From: Lepiota brunneoincarnata
Taxonomy: Eukaryota > Basidiomycota > Agaricomycetes > Agaricales > Agaricaceae
DNA length: 64,000 nucleotides
Assembly (NCBI GenBank): GCA_023014365.1
Contig: JAEBUN010000008.1
Span: forward strand, 248,001 to 312,000
Direction: 5' to 3'
Below, in pieces: positions 1 through 9,685 of this stretch. Made by a program: the position numbers and the translations under genes. The notes beneath the pieces were generated by a model that was not told the DNA's origin, made no database searches, and was given only the letters and a program-made list of their open reading frames with translations. How positions within the stretch are numbered: position 1 is the stretch's first letter; each line of letters starts with the position of its first letter.

Positions 1-1645
1 GCCAGCATGCATTCGTGGCCCCCACTGTTGGGTGTTTTGCACTGGCTTGTGGACGAGTGCAAAGTGAGTGTGGGGACTAGTAGTGGAAGGTTTATGCTCA
101 TGTTGGCTTTCAGCTGCGCGATGAATACTTTTCGAGTGGGCACCCTACTCTCCAGGACACTTCACGCGTACCTGAAGAGTTTGACGATCCGATCGACCAT
201 CAAGCTCTTGCCTTCCAATACTATGAACATGCGTATGAGATGTGGCTGGATAACTTCGACGAATTTGTAGAGCCAAACCAGATTCTGGAAACACGTTATG
301 GTAAATGTATTAACTTTATACTGGGGAAGCGGAGGGGCTAATGTGAATCAGCAAAGAAGAACGAAAGAGTACAGAATGACTTGCTTGAAAAGAAGCAGCT
401 TTTGGATGCTGCCAAAGCGGAGCTAAAAAAATTGAAATCTTCGGAGGTATGGAATCTCAGAGGAAACCAAACGCGTGCTCTCATGATCTCCACAGCCTCG
501 ACTAGTCGAACTCAAACGAGCGAACGAGACCCTTGTTCGGGATCGTGAAAAATTCATGGTCATTCTCAAACGGTATGAAGGAAGGAAGGAGAAATTTAAG
601 GAAAGTATAACCCACGAGAAAGCCGAACTTGTCACACTAGGTAATCCATGTTGCGAGTTTGTTTGGTCGTTCCCTGACAAACCTCTCAGGAACGAAGCTT
701 GAAAACTTGAACAGCTCAATTCAACACTTGACGAATGTCGTGAAGGAGCAAAACCTGACTCCTGAGGAGGTTGTTCAAATGAACACCGATCATGAACAGC
801 TGTCCAGGAACCTTGAAGAACTCAAACAGCGGATAACAGATGCGCACCGACACGTGATGTCCCTTGAGATCAATGTGTCGAATAGGGCTGGGGCCGCAGA
901 GGATGCACTAGAAACATACTCTAATCTTCTACTTTCACTCGAACTTTATCCCCCAATCGCACCGCCCTGGCAAGATATTAACCTGGGTCTAGAGCTCAAT
1001 ACTGCGGCATCGAATCCGCAGGACCTCCTGTCAGGGGCAGATGTTCGCAAGGTAATCAAGCCGGCGCTGAGCGCCATCGCCGAATCCAAGCGTTCGGAAC
1101 GCGCAAACCTGGAGAGCGAAAGGATTAAACTGGAGAATGAACTCGATAAAGTCACACAGGAATGTGAAAATGTCGATGAGGAAGTCGGGGAGCTGGAGAA
1201 GAAAGTCCTTGGTGTGAACGAACAAGCTGAGGACCTACGTGATGTAAGTTTCCCCCTGCGGTTAACACATGCATATGTTTCAGTTTTCTGACTCGCCTGC
1301 ATAGGCCGCCCAACAAGAGGCATTTATCGCGGGACAAGAAGCCGATCGTCTAGAGCGAGATCTAGCTCAAGCTCGGACGGCAGCACTTGCCAGCGGAATG
1401 GGAGTCAAATCACGCTTACAGGCACTACAGTTCGCGTTAGTATCTACATCTCGTTTGTTGCGAATTTATCGTACACGCCATTGACTGATACCTCTGCCAG
1501 TTATCGTGAGCAAATCGACAAGGTTGACCGATTGAAAGAAGAAACCGTTCGTGCCATCATTAAGAACAGCCACGAAATTGCGATGTTTAAAGAGGAAGTG
1601 TCACGGCATCTCACAGAACTGCGCGAATTCGCTGAGGCGGAGTGA
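1..1645 (+). CDS. NDC80: Kinetochore protein NDC80/HEC1 (5' end missing)
   Basis: Subunit of the NDC80 complex that links outer kinetochores to spindle microtubules. The window opens inside the N-terminal calponin-homology-like head: HSWPPLLGVLHWLVDECK near position 8 matches the conserved head segment, and after a short intron come FSSGHPTLQDT and a segment ending MWLDNFDEFVEPNQ. The rest is a long charged coiled coil that ends in HLTELREFAEAE and a TGA at 1643-1645. At least five short introns are needed. The largest exon is about 659-1240 (LTPEEVVQMNTDHEQL to VNEQAEDLRD) and the last starts near 1500. The start codon and upstream head lie outside the window. Family assignment is firm; exact splice borders are inferred. 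Confidence 0.88.
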
Positions 1646-2121
1646 ACGCGCCGCTGTGGACAATGACTCGGGTGTATCGACCTGGTTTTGTGTTAGCCCC
1701 GCTAAGACTGCGTACTTAACTGACCAGGCTGTGAAATATTGTATTTGTTAATTATCGCACCATTCCCGATGCTAGCACTGTGATTTTTCCATTCAAACAG
1801 CAAATGAAACGGGATCATAACGGGGCGTAAGGTAAACCGACCCGTCGCCCAAAACAGACGCTCCGATTTAAAAATAAATACGGTTCGTGTGGTCCGCCTG
1901 CCCAACAACCCGACCACTTCCTGCGATGATACCTTCAGAAATGACTCGATACGTTTCTCTCAAAACCGCCATGAATGATCCTTGTCACACCCCTCGTAGC
2001 GTCTGTTTCTGCCGTTCAAACGTCACCAGGTCGGGTGACGTGGATGACTGCGACGGGCCACTCAGTGCTGTACAAGCATGTGGTTGGGATTCCACGGGCC
2101 TGAGTCGCTTATGCTATCTTA
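1646..2121. other. Intergenic, no gene seen
   Basis: Downstream of NDC80. Short open frames occur on both strands but none has a recognisable motif or a convincing start and splice pattern. Presumably NDC80 3' UTR plus upstream sequence of the possible orphan gene. Confidence 0.5.
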
Positions 2122-2473
2122 ATGGATCCACAGTCGCAATACACCTCTCTAGGTAGTGATCACCGGCGCTTCGGAGTTCCCAGCCACTCTACCGGCACTG
2201 GTATAGAACGCTCCAGATGTTTGTGTAAATAAGGGGACCGCGCTCAAAATTGCTCCGGAGTATAACTCCGCTGAAACAGTGCTGCCAAAAAACCCAAGGT
2301 GCAGCGACCTCGGTGGCTTACGTGGCGCACTGCCTACTGACACTGGGAACTTTTCTGTCCAGCGCTTTCGCAGGAATGCATCTCCTGTACCCATACCCGA
2401 CGTTGATAACATTCCTCCTTTTGGGGATGAAGACGCATTTGCTGGATTGGCGTCACGACTTCTGGGTATATAA
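2122..2473 (+). CDS. Possible small orphan protein
   Basis: Not recognised. An ATG at 2122 opens a frame beginning MDPQSQYTSLGSDHRRF. Splicing an intron of about 60 nt (GTTTGTGT donor near 2218, ...GAAACAG acceptor ending near 2278) joins it in frame to a second open stretch LPKNPRCSDLGGL...DEDAFAGLASRLLGI with a stop at 2471-2473. The result is about 95 residues, rich in Ser, Pro, Arg and Gly, with no signal peptide, membrane segment or domain. In-frame joining by a consensus intron is the only positive evidence. It could be a fragment of a larger gene or chance open frame. Confidence 0.3.
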
Positions 2474-2679
2474 CAGATCTGATCAGACCTCGGAAACTAG
2501 GTCTCAAATCGGTCTTTGATGCGTCCTCTTGGACACCCGACAAGCCGGGAGAATAGGAATCTAGTCTTAACGGCCTGTGCGTTTGTCGTGCGGATGTGCC
2601 TGAGATTCAACAACTTGGATCTACGGTATGCTTGCGTTTTAGAAGTGGATAGCTTTCAAAACTTAAGGGGTAGATGGGG

Positions 2680-2688
2680 TATATTTAA
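2680..2688 (+). promoter_or_regulatory. TATA-like element upstream of the TmpA-like gene
   Basis: TATATTTAA about 93 nt upstream of the ATG at 2781, in a 300-nt gap that is otherwise featureless. Position suits a fungal core promoter; function is inferred. Confidence 0.4.
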
Positions 2689-2780
2689 GGGCTTCGTACT
2701 CGGACCACCTCCCCCCATCCTCTGTCCCATCGTTCCTGGTCTTCTCCTGCTGCGCACCATAAACATTGGCATACACCAAG

Positions 2781-5109
2781 ATGTCCAAGGCGGCTCGACG
2801 AGATCTACCAGTCCGACAAGCCGTTGACCCAGAAATGGGAACATTAGAACCTTGGTCGCTGCGCCTTGCGTCCGACTCTTTACCTAGCACCCCATCTTCA
2901 CAGACGCTTTCGTCGCTATCCATGGTCAAGGCGAAACCCAGCTCTATTTTCCCCCCTCTGCCGGAGACAAAAGAGGTGCACCTAGAGACAAAGCCCAAGC
3001 CCAAACCGACTTCAAGGCCCCCCAAGAAACAGGTTTCCAAATGGATTCTCTGGCGGCTGTGGTTTAACACCTACAGGTAAGAGTCTTCCATCTCCGTGTT
3101 CCACTCAGACCTATATTGAGGCTTTCCCCAGAAAATTCTTCGTCTTTACGTTCGGGTTTAATATGATCGGCCTGGGACTCGCAGCGTCAGGCCACTTTCC
3201 TTATGCTGTCCGTTACGCCGGTAGCATCGCGGTCGCGAATCTCAACATTTCTATCTTGATGCGCAATGAGGTCTTCGGCAGACTGCTATATCTCTTTGTT
3301 AATACCTGTTTCGCCAAGGTATGCCTTATCCCCTAGAGCACCGGCGCAGAGTACTAACCTTTTTCGTTGACAGTGGACCCCACTATGGTTCCGCCTTGGA
3401 TGCACATCAGTCCTCCAACACCTCGGTGGAATCCACAGCGGCTGTGCTCTCTCCGGAATTGCATGGCTAATGTTCAAGGTTGTCAATAATTTCAAGAAAC
3501 TGGACATAACACACGAGGCAGTCCTTGCTCTGGGTGTGGTAACACTTGTGGCCGTTATTATCAGTGCGATGAGCGCAATTCCTTGGGTCAGGAATACACA
3601 CCATAAGTAAGCGTCAAACCCGTTTCATGGACAGGATATTATTAACGCAAAACCCTAGTGTCTTTGAACGTCACCATCGGTTTGTCGGATGGACCGCGCT
3701 AGTTTGCACATGTGAGTCATAATCACCTCGAACCCATCAACATGATCTGACTCTGGGTGTTCAGGGGCATTTGTTATCCTCAGTGACTTGTACGTCCCCG
3801 AAACACAGTCATGGGATCTCAGTGGAGTCCATGTGATCCGCCAACAAGACTTCTGGTTTACCATGGGCATGACTGTCTTGTAAGTCGCTCCATATTCTCA
3901 GAACTCTTCAGAGGCTCAATCCGGGCATAATAGTATCGCATTGCCATGGTTCTTCGTGCGCAAAGTACCCGTAGAGATCGAAATGGTGAGCACTGATTAT
4001 ACTGTCAGATGCTTGCCGTAGCTGATGTGAATGCTGTCGTTTAATCAAGCCCTCGTCTAAAGTCGCCATTATTCGCTTCAAGCGGGGAATGCAGCAAGGT
4101 CTTCTTGGGCGAATCAGTCGCTCAGCAGTGCTAGAATACCATGCATTTGGTATCATAAGCGAAGGCACACACGCCGATTGTCATTACATGATTGCTGGTG
4201 TTCAAGGTAGACGCCTTTCTTCACCTAGTGTCTACACTATCTCAACTTTCTTTCTCAAGGCGACTTCACGAAAAGTCTAGTTGCAGATCCCCCCAAGTTC
4301 CTCTGGACCCGAGAACTCAAGGTTAGTACCCCCTATCGATTTGTACTACCTCCTCGGGCATGACCAATAAGGCACTCCGTTCCACCGGTGCTGTCCTTTG
4401 TCCTTTTCATAACCCCTTACCCATTTTTTCTGTCCCCATCTGCTGGACCTTCCATTTCTAATTGCATTCTCCATTATTCAGTTTGCTGGAGTCTCAAACA
4501 CATCAGCGCTATACAAACGAGGCATTCGAATTTGCACTGGAACAGGTCTTGGTGCAGCGCTTTCGACATGTTTGCAATCGCCCAACTGGTACGTATCATC
4601 CCTTGGACCTGAAGAAATGACTTTTGACGGGCTGGCCATTTCATGTGCATCCAGGTATCTCATTTGGATAGGTATGTCACGGTCCAACATCTCCTGGGGC
4701 TTCTGGGCTGAAACACATTTGTCAGGTTCTGAACAAGAAAAAACCTTTGGTCCTACGATAAGTGGACTTATCCACAACAACATAGAGCCCGAACGCCTTC
4801 TCCTTTGGGATACAAAGGCCCGCGGGGGAAGACCTGATACTATGAAAATACTCAAGGAGGCATACAAGAGCTGGAATGCTGAGGGTATGTACTATTTGCG
4901 GGCTCGGGGTTCGCGGATCGTTTGACTGACTGCCATCATTTCTAGTGGTTTTCGTTACTTCTAATTATACTGGAAACTCGGAAATTATGGAGGGCTGCAA
5001 GGAGGCGGGTATACCTTGCTTCGGGACATTGTGGGATTTTGTGAGTTCCCTTACTGAACAATTCAACTCTGGGCTGGAGCTCATGACGCTATTGTGATTA
5101 CTCTAGTGA
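2781..5109 (+). CDS. TmpA-like integral membrane oxidoreductase
   Basis: Multi-exon membrane protein of the fungal TmpA family (named for the Aspergillus nidulans transmembrane flavoprotein-like regulator of conidiation). The N-terminal ~100 residues are cytosolic, Pro/Lys-rich. Several hydrophobic helices follow: FVFTFGFNMIGLGLAASGHF, the family hallmark PLWFRLGCTSVLQHLGGIHS with histidines suited to haem or metal, then ALGVVTLVAVIISAMSAIPW and WTALVCTWAFVILSDLY. The C-terminal half is soluble and ferredoxin-reductase-like, with GTGLGAALS as a nucleotide-binding glycine motif. It ends GIPCFGTLWDF; a GTGAGT...CTCTAG intron puts the TGA at 5107-5109 (reading through gives a stop near 5098). 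Start ATG 2781 gives MSKAARRDLPVRQ. About eight introns. The substrate is unknown. Confidence 0.8.
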
Positions 5110-6168
5110 TTGCTTGGTGCTATGCATATTATACTTGCACACCTAGAGATGTTAATATTCTTTAATATTTTCAAAACCGCCGGACACTTGACTCGGGGCC
5201 AGCGCCGTGTATCCATATTTTGACATTTCTCTCTTACACATAGACTAGATGCTACCCGCATGACGGGTGATCTCCCATCCGCAGTAGAAAACATGCGACC
5301 ACTCACACTCATACATACATCTCTGTACATACATAATCATACACTACGCAACTAACTATACATAGGGAATGATCCCGTACAATGAAACGCTCGTCTGTTC
5401 ATCGTGTGCTCCCTCCCGGCCTTAGAGAATGGGGTACCTTTGCGTGCGGACATTGTTGTGTGACTATACGGCCAAAATGTGCCGCGACAGGCAAGCCTTC
5501 CCGGCCAGAGTTCTTGCGCATCCAAAGAGTATCGCTGTCCACCCTCACTGACTAGAGAGTGTGACTTGCGCCACCACAAAAGACCGGCTGTGTTGCTCAA
5601 CCGCCCGACTCTCTATCACGACGGAATGAAAAGTTGCGCAGGTAGTCGCACCCTTCTACGACACTGCCATATTCATATTCAATCTTACACACCGCGCCTG
5701 CTCTGAGCCAGTGCACATGCAAAATCAAATCACGGCCGTGTGGCTTCAGCCTAAACCATGCCATTGAAGCTCGCGAGATTCTGGCACCCAGAAGCCACAG
5801 TGCACCCCGAGTCTCGGAGATCTTTGTCTGTCTGACGTCTAGCAAATCCACAGTATTTCATCGTTTCATCGACGGAACCAGAGCGTATACATTTCGGGCA
5901 GCTAATACTACTACTCGTACAAACGGGTAGCTGCTATTAACACGGGAGTCATCGTTACCCGTTATCGTCGTGGGGCGAAGAGGGGGAGGGTGAGAAGGAT
6001 AGAGTGGGGGTATTGGGGACTAAGTAGATACATGTGAGGGACGCATGGTACATGGAAAATAACATGTACAAATCGAAAACCGGCTCAACAGCGAGAAACA
6101 AATCGAGGAAGAGGAGGCAACAGGGAGAATAGAACTATCGGGACAGTAGAAATGGGAGTTTCAGACTC
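5110..6168. other. Convergent intergenic region
   Basis: Lies between the 3' ends of the TmpA-like gene and the ERI1-like gene. It should hold both 3' UTRs. Short open frames exist (for example 5352-5600 minus) but none shows a domain or intron pattern. No repeat or RNA gene noticed. Confidence 0.5.
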
Positions 6169-7903
6169 TCAAGACACGCAGGCCGCAGCCGAGACACCAA
6201 CACCAACGGGGCTGCCGATCCCTATCGCGAGACTTGTTACTACACGATGACCATGAGAATTCCCATGAACACCACGATTGGTTTTCGCAACTCTGACACC
6301 TGTACCTGTACCTGTGCCTGTATCCAAGGCGGCAGGTCTGCTCATACCCGGAGAGACGCCGGACGCGGAAATCGGAGCTGTTACAGTTGTTTCCGGCACG
6401 TTGACAAGAGTTGAATCGCGGGAAGGAGTCAATGGGGTCGAGGAGGGTGCGGGCGCGGGAGAGACAAGTTGATGATCACCGTCGTTCTCGCTGAAGCTGG
6501 TGCAAAACTCTTCGAGGATTTTGCCCTTTTTGCCCATCCACAGCCACCTCCTTCCGGGTCTGATTATCGTGTTCGGGCGGAGGCAGAAGCCTTTCCTAGC
6601 CAACTCTGCAACTATTTTTGCAATGTTCCTGGTATCCTATCGTGACAGCGAGAAGCACGGAAAGTCAGTACCAGGTCGGAACAGATGAGGAGGCGCGAAG
6701 AGGTAAAAAATAGTGATCAACTGAATATTGATGCGGTATGAATGGGGCAAACAAAGAAGCGAGAGAAAAAAGATCACCGCATGCTCACATGGGGAATTGG
6801 GGTGCAAAAAAAAAGAAAGGGGGGGGGGGAGGTGAGAAGGGAATGTAGACAAACGAAAGGAGGAACGAGGGATGGATACTGACGTCGATGCCACTATGTT
6901 GTCTACCTTCGAAGCTGGGGAGGCCGAGTGCCTTGAGCTGCGCCGGGATATTGAGTGATCTGCGAATGGGTGGGAAGGGTGTCTACAAAGAGAAGGGGTA
7001 GTGTGACCCGCAGCAGTGGGGAGAAGAGCGGAGAAGAGAATGAGTGCGCAAGAGGAGGATAGAGATTGCGTGATAAGACGTTTTTCATGAATAAATTGGA
7101 GTGAGCAAGGGAGTTTTTGGTTCATAGACACACGACCTACCCGCGTGGCATCTGTGGGTGTGTCGATGGAGTGAGGAGGTTGGGTGTTGAGCCACTGCAT
7201 GACGGCCATGCGAACGTCAAAGATGTCGCCCTGTAGCCACTCTGGGATTGCGATCTGCGTATGTATGTGCGTCGAGTGAGTGGAGTAATTAGATGTATAA
7301 AAGAGAATACCCACGTTCGAGATAAAGCATTGCTTGGCCACGAAATCCCGAATGTCAAATGGCCCATCGCTGCACCAGCAGAAGCGGACCAGCCGCTTGC
7401 CAGTTGTAGCATTAACAAGACCATGCTTGACCATGAATTTTTGGACAGATTTGAGGACATTGGGGAAGAGAGGGGCTGCGTCGACTTGTTCCTATAATAA
7501 AATATAAGCCTAGAGACACGCGTAAAGGACGAACGAGAGAGGCGGGCTGACCTGGGTGATACCAGTAAGTTCTGTGCAAAAGTCAGAGAGGGTCGGTCTC
7601 CACGAGGGTCGGACAAAGCTTCTAAACTCGTCGACGACCTGAAGTTTGCGGGAGTTGGAGTCTAGTTCGGTGTCCTGCCATTTCATGAGACAGATTGGAA
7701 ACTCCTGGTAGCATTGAGCGTTGGGTTTAATAATTACGATGAAAAGAGAGGGGCATACGATGATTTCATTTCGGATAATTAAAGTCTGTGCCCCGGAGAC
7801 AGGTGGCCTCGACGTCGAGGATGAGAAAGGCGTCGTAGGGCTGGAACGATGACTTTGGTGGGGGCTGTCGGAGGTGATGCGGGGGGAGGGGTGCGTAGCG
7901 CAT
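6169..7903 (-). CDS. ERI1-like 3'-5' exoribonuclease (DEDDh)
   Basis: Exonuclease of the ERI1/THEX1 family, which trims histone mRNA, 5.8S rRNA 3' ends or small RNAs in other eukaryotes. The ATG at 7903 gives MRYAPLPPHHLRQ. Exo motif I is FLILDVEATC (Asp and Glu), followed across an intron by NEIIEFPICLMKW. The family segment ELTGITQEQVDAAPLFP follows, then FCWCSDGPFDIRDF (motif II Asp) and HSGIDDTRNIAKIV (motif III His and Asp). All DEDDh residues are present. The C-terminal ~100 residues are low-complexity and include a Thr-Gly repeat. About five introns; one carries an 11-G run at 6819-6829. No SAP domain is seen at the N-terminus. It is divergent from CMS1 with 149 bp between the starts. 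Confidence 0.85.
6289..6330. repeat. Short CCTGTA-type tandem repeat inside the ERI1-like gene
   Basis: Imperfect 6-nt units (CCTGTA, CCTGTG) repeated about five times in the last exon. On the minus strand they encode alternating Thr-Gly. Likely slippage-prone and variable in length. Confidence 0.6.
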
Positions 7904-8052
7904 GGTGTGAGGGAGTGAACGGGAGAGAGAGAAGGGGGAGGGGGAGGGGAGCAGAGAGAGTAAGTGTTTATAGGGACATTTGAGCAGGCACGTTGTGATA
8001 TGAGGGCAGTACAGAGGAAGAAGATGTCATTTCTCACGTGAACCACCACCCA
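7904..8052. promoter_or_regulatory. Bidirectional promoter region ERI1-like/CMS1
   Basis: Only 149 bp separate the two divergent start codons. The stretch is strongly purine/pyrimidine biased (GAGAGAGAGAAGGGGGAGGGG), a common look for TATA-less fungal promoters. Shared promoter use is inferred from geometry. Confidence 0.45.
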
Positions 8053-9097
8053 ATGCACGACGACGACTTTGTCCCAGACAACCTCCACATCCTCGACTAC
8101 AACGGCGATGACGACAGCGAAGCGGAGGACATTGTTACCGTCGCCACTGCTAAGAAGCGCAAGCGGAGGGAAAAAGAAAAAGAGCGAAGAGCAAAGGTGC
8201 TCCTCTTGCTGCAGTTTTTTCGACCCCCGCCCGGCATGCTCACCATGACCATCAGAAACGAAAACTCGTGCAGATCATCGATCCCGTCGTAAAGTCCGTC
8301 GCGGATCAGCCTCCGGGCGCACTTGCCGCATATCTTGCCTCGATGCAGGCCAAGTCATTGTCCGACTTATCTGCCATCGAGCTCGGTGATATCGAGATCC
8401 CTGGTATGCACTCATCCTCTTTCTTCCCCTACTGCGCCAACTTGACCATGGTAGCCAGAATCCTCCATCGCTGACACAACTGCATGGACTGGTCCACGCA
8501 CTCTTGATCAACTTGTTCCTTTCATCAAGAAAAGTACGTGCAGGGTATCCCCTCCCTCCACCTGATGATATTAATATACACCTTCAGTGCTCCCAACCCT
8601 GCACACCCGACTGGGCCAAAAATCAAAGTCAAACGGCGCACCTACCCTTTTCTTTTTGGCCGGTGCTGCCCTGCGGGTTGCCGACGTGACGCGGGTTCTA
8701 CGCGATAAAAGCCTACGGGGTGAGAAGGGCGGGGATGTTGCAAAGCTCTTTGCAAAGCACTTCAAGTTATCGGAGCACGTCACATATCTTAAAAGAACAA
8801 AAGGTTGGGACAGCAGTTGGCACGCCCAGCAGGATAGGCAAGCTTTTATGTGAGACAGGTCAGCCACTTTCGGGTTCTGATGCGTTCTGTTCCCCTTCCT
8901 CACTGACGCTCCTGCCAGATGCGCTGTCGATCTCGGCGCTGACGCATATCATTCTGGATGTGTCTTACATCGACGCAAAGAAACGCACACTCCTTGATAT
9001 CCCGGAAACCCGAGACGAGGTGTTCAAGACGGTCCTTGGCTCACCTCAAATAATAAAAGTAATGAAAGAGGGTAAGGTCCAGGTGGTATTCTTTTGA
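8053..9097 (+). CDS. CMS1: CMS1-like small-subunit processome protein
   Basis: Nucleolar protein of the Cms1 family, linked to the 90S pre-ribosome and distantly DEAD-helicase-like. The N-terminus MHDDDFVPDNLHILDYNGDD leads into a KKRKRREKEKERRAK basic tract. Then come IIDPVVKSVADQPPGALAAYL, PTLFFLAGAALRVADVTRVL, KLFAKHFKLSEHV and VGTPSRIGKLL, the last resembling helicase motif Ib (TPGR). LSALTHIILDVSYID-type sequence and DEVFKTVLGSPQIIKVM close the protein. Stop TGA 9095-9097. About five introns. I chose ATG 8053 over an upstream in-frame GTG at 8038. Confidence 0.83.
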
Positions 9098-9146
9098 CTC
9101 CATCCCCCGACATAATTAGAGGACTGTAATAATATCAAGTACAAAG

Positions 9147-9615
9147 TTAGAAACCCTTGGGATTCGTTCGAAGCGTCAGCTGTGATGAAAATTGAGTCCG
9201 TCCGTTCCACCGAACGTATATTTTTCGTACCCTTGTCCACTTGGGCACCTTGTGAATTCCCTTTCTGTAACCTCTGGCATGCGGACTGAACACGGTATAC
9301 TTGTCCTTTGCCGGCATTTCGTGCTCCTTTGGTAGTTCCATTGCCCTGTCCTGCTTGAGTGAGTAAAACTACAGAAAGAGGAATGCGAGAGAAGCGGCGC
9401 ACAAGAGACTTGCACTGGACACCACTGGTTCTGACAGCCTCAATCACAGCATCGACCTTCTTTAGTCGAGCACGAACGTTTGCTTTGCGGGTTGGGGAGA
9501 GTTTCCATGGTGTTTTCCTGGGATAGCTAAAGGCACAGAAAAGTAGTGGAAAGTGTACAACGCACCACAGCAGACCGCTGAGGGAGACATTGGTGGCTCT
9601 GAATGCACCAAACAT
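9147..9615 (-). CDS. Mitochondrial large-subunit ribosomal protein L31
   Basis: Fungal mitoribosomal protein of the MRPL31 family (PF09784 type). The ATG at 9615 gives [17 protein letters not shown], then across an intron [38 protein letters not shown], and across a second intron [36 protein letters not shown] third intron joins the tail [10 protein letters not shown], stop 9147-9149. Small, very basic, about 110 residues, as usual for the family. Its start codon lies only 70 bp from that of SF3A1 on the other strand. Confidence 0.85.
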
Positions 9616-9685
9616 CAAAGTCAAAAGTAGAAAAGAGGCGCGTGAGAAACTCACGACTCGCACACACTCTCCTCTTCACCTCAAG
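9616..9685. promoter_or_regulatory. 70-bp bidirectional start region mL31/SF3A1
   Basis: The start codons of the mitochondrial L31 gene (minus) and the SF3A1 gene (plus) are 70 bp apart, so both 5' UTRs and any core promoter must share or overlap this stretch. No TATA box seen. Sharing is inferred from spacing. Confidence 0.5.

Noticed and set aside
8038..8052. Upstream GTG start for CMS1
   Set aside because: An ATG 15 nt downstream is in frame; GTG starts are not expected for a fungal nuclear gene.
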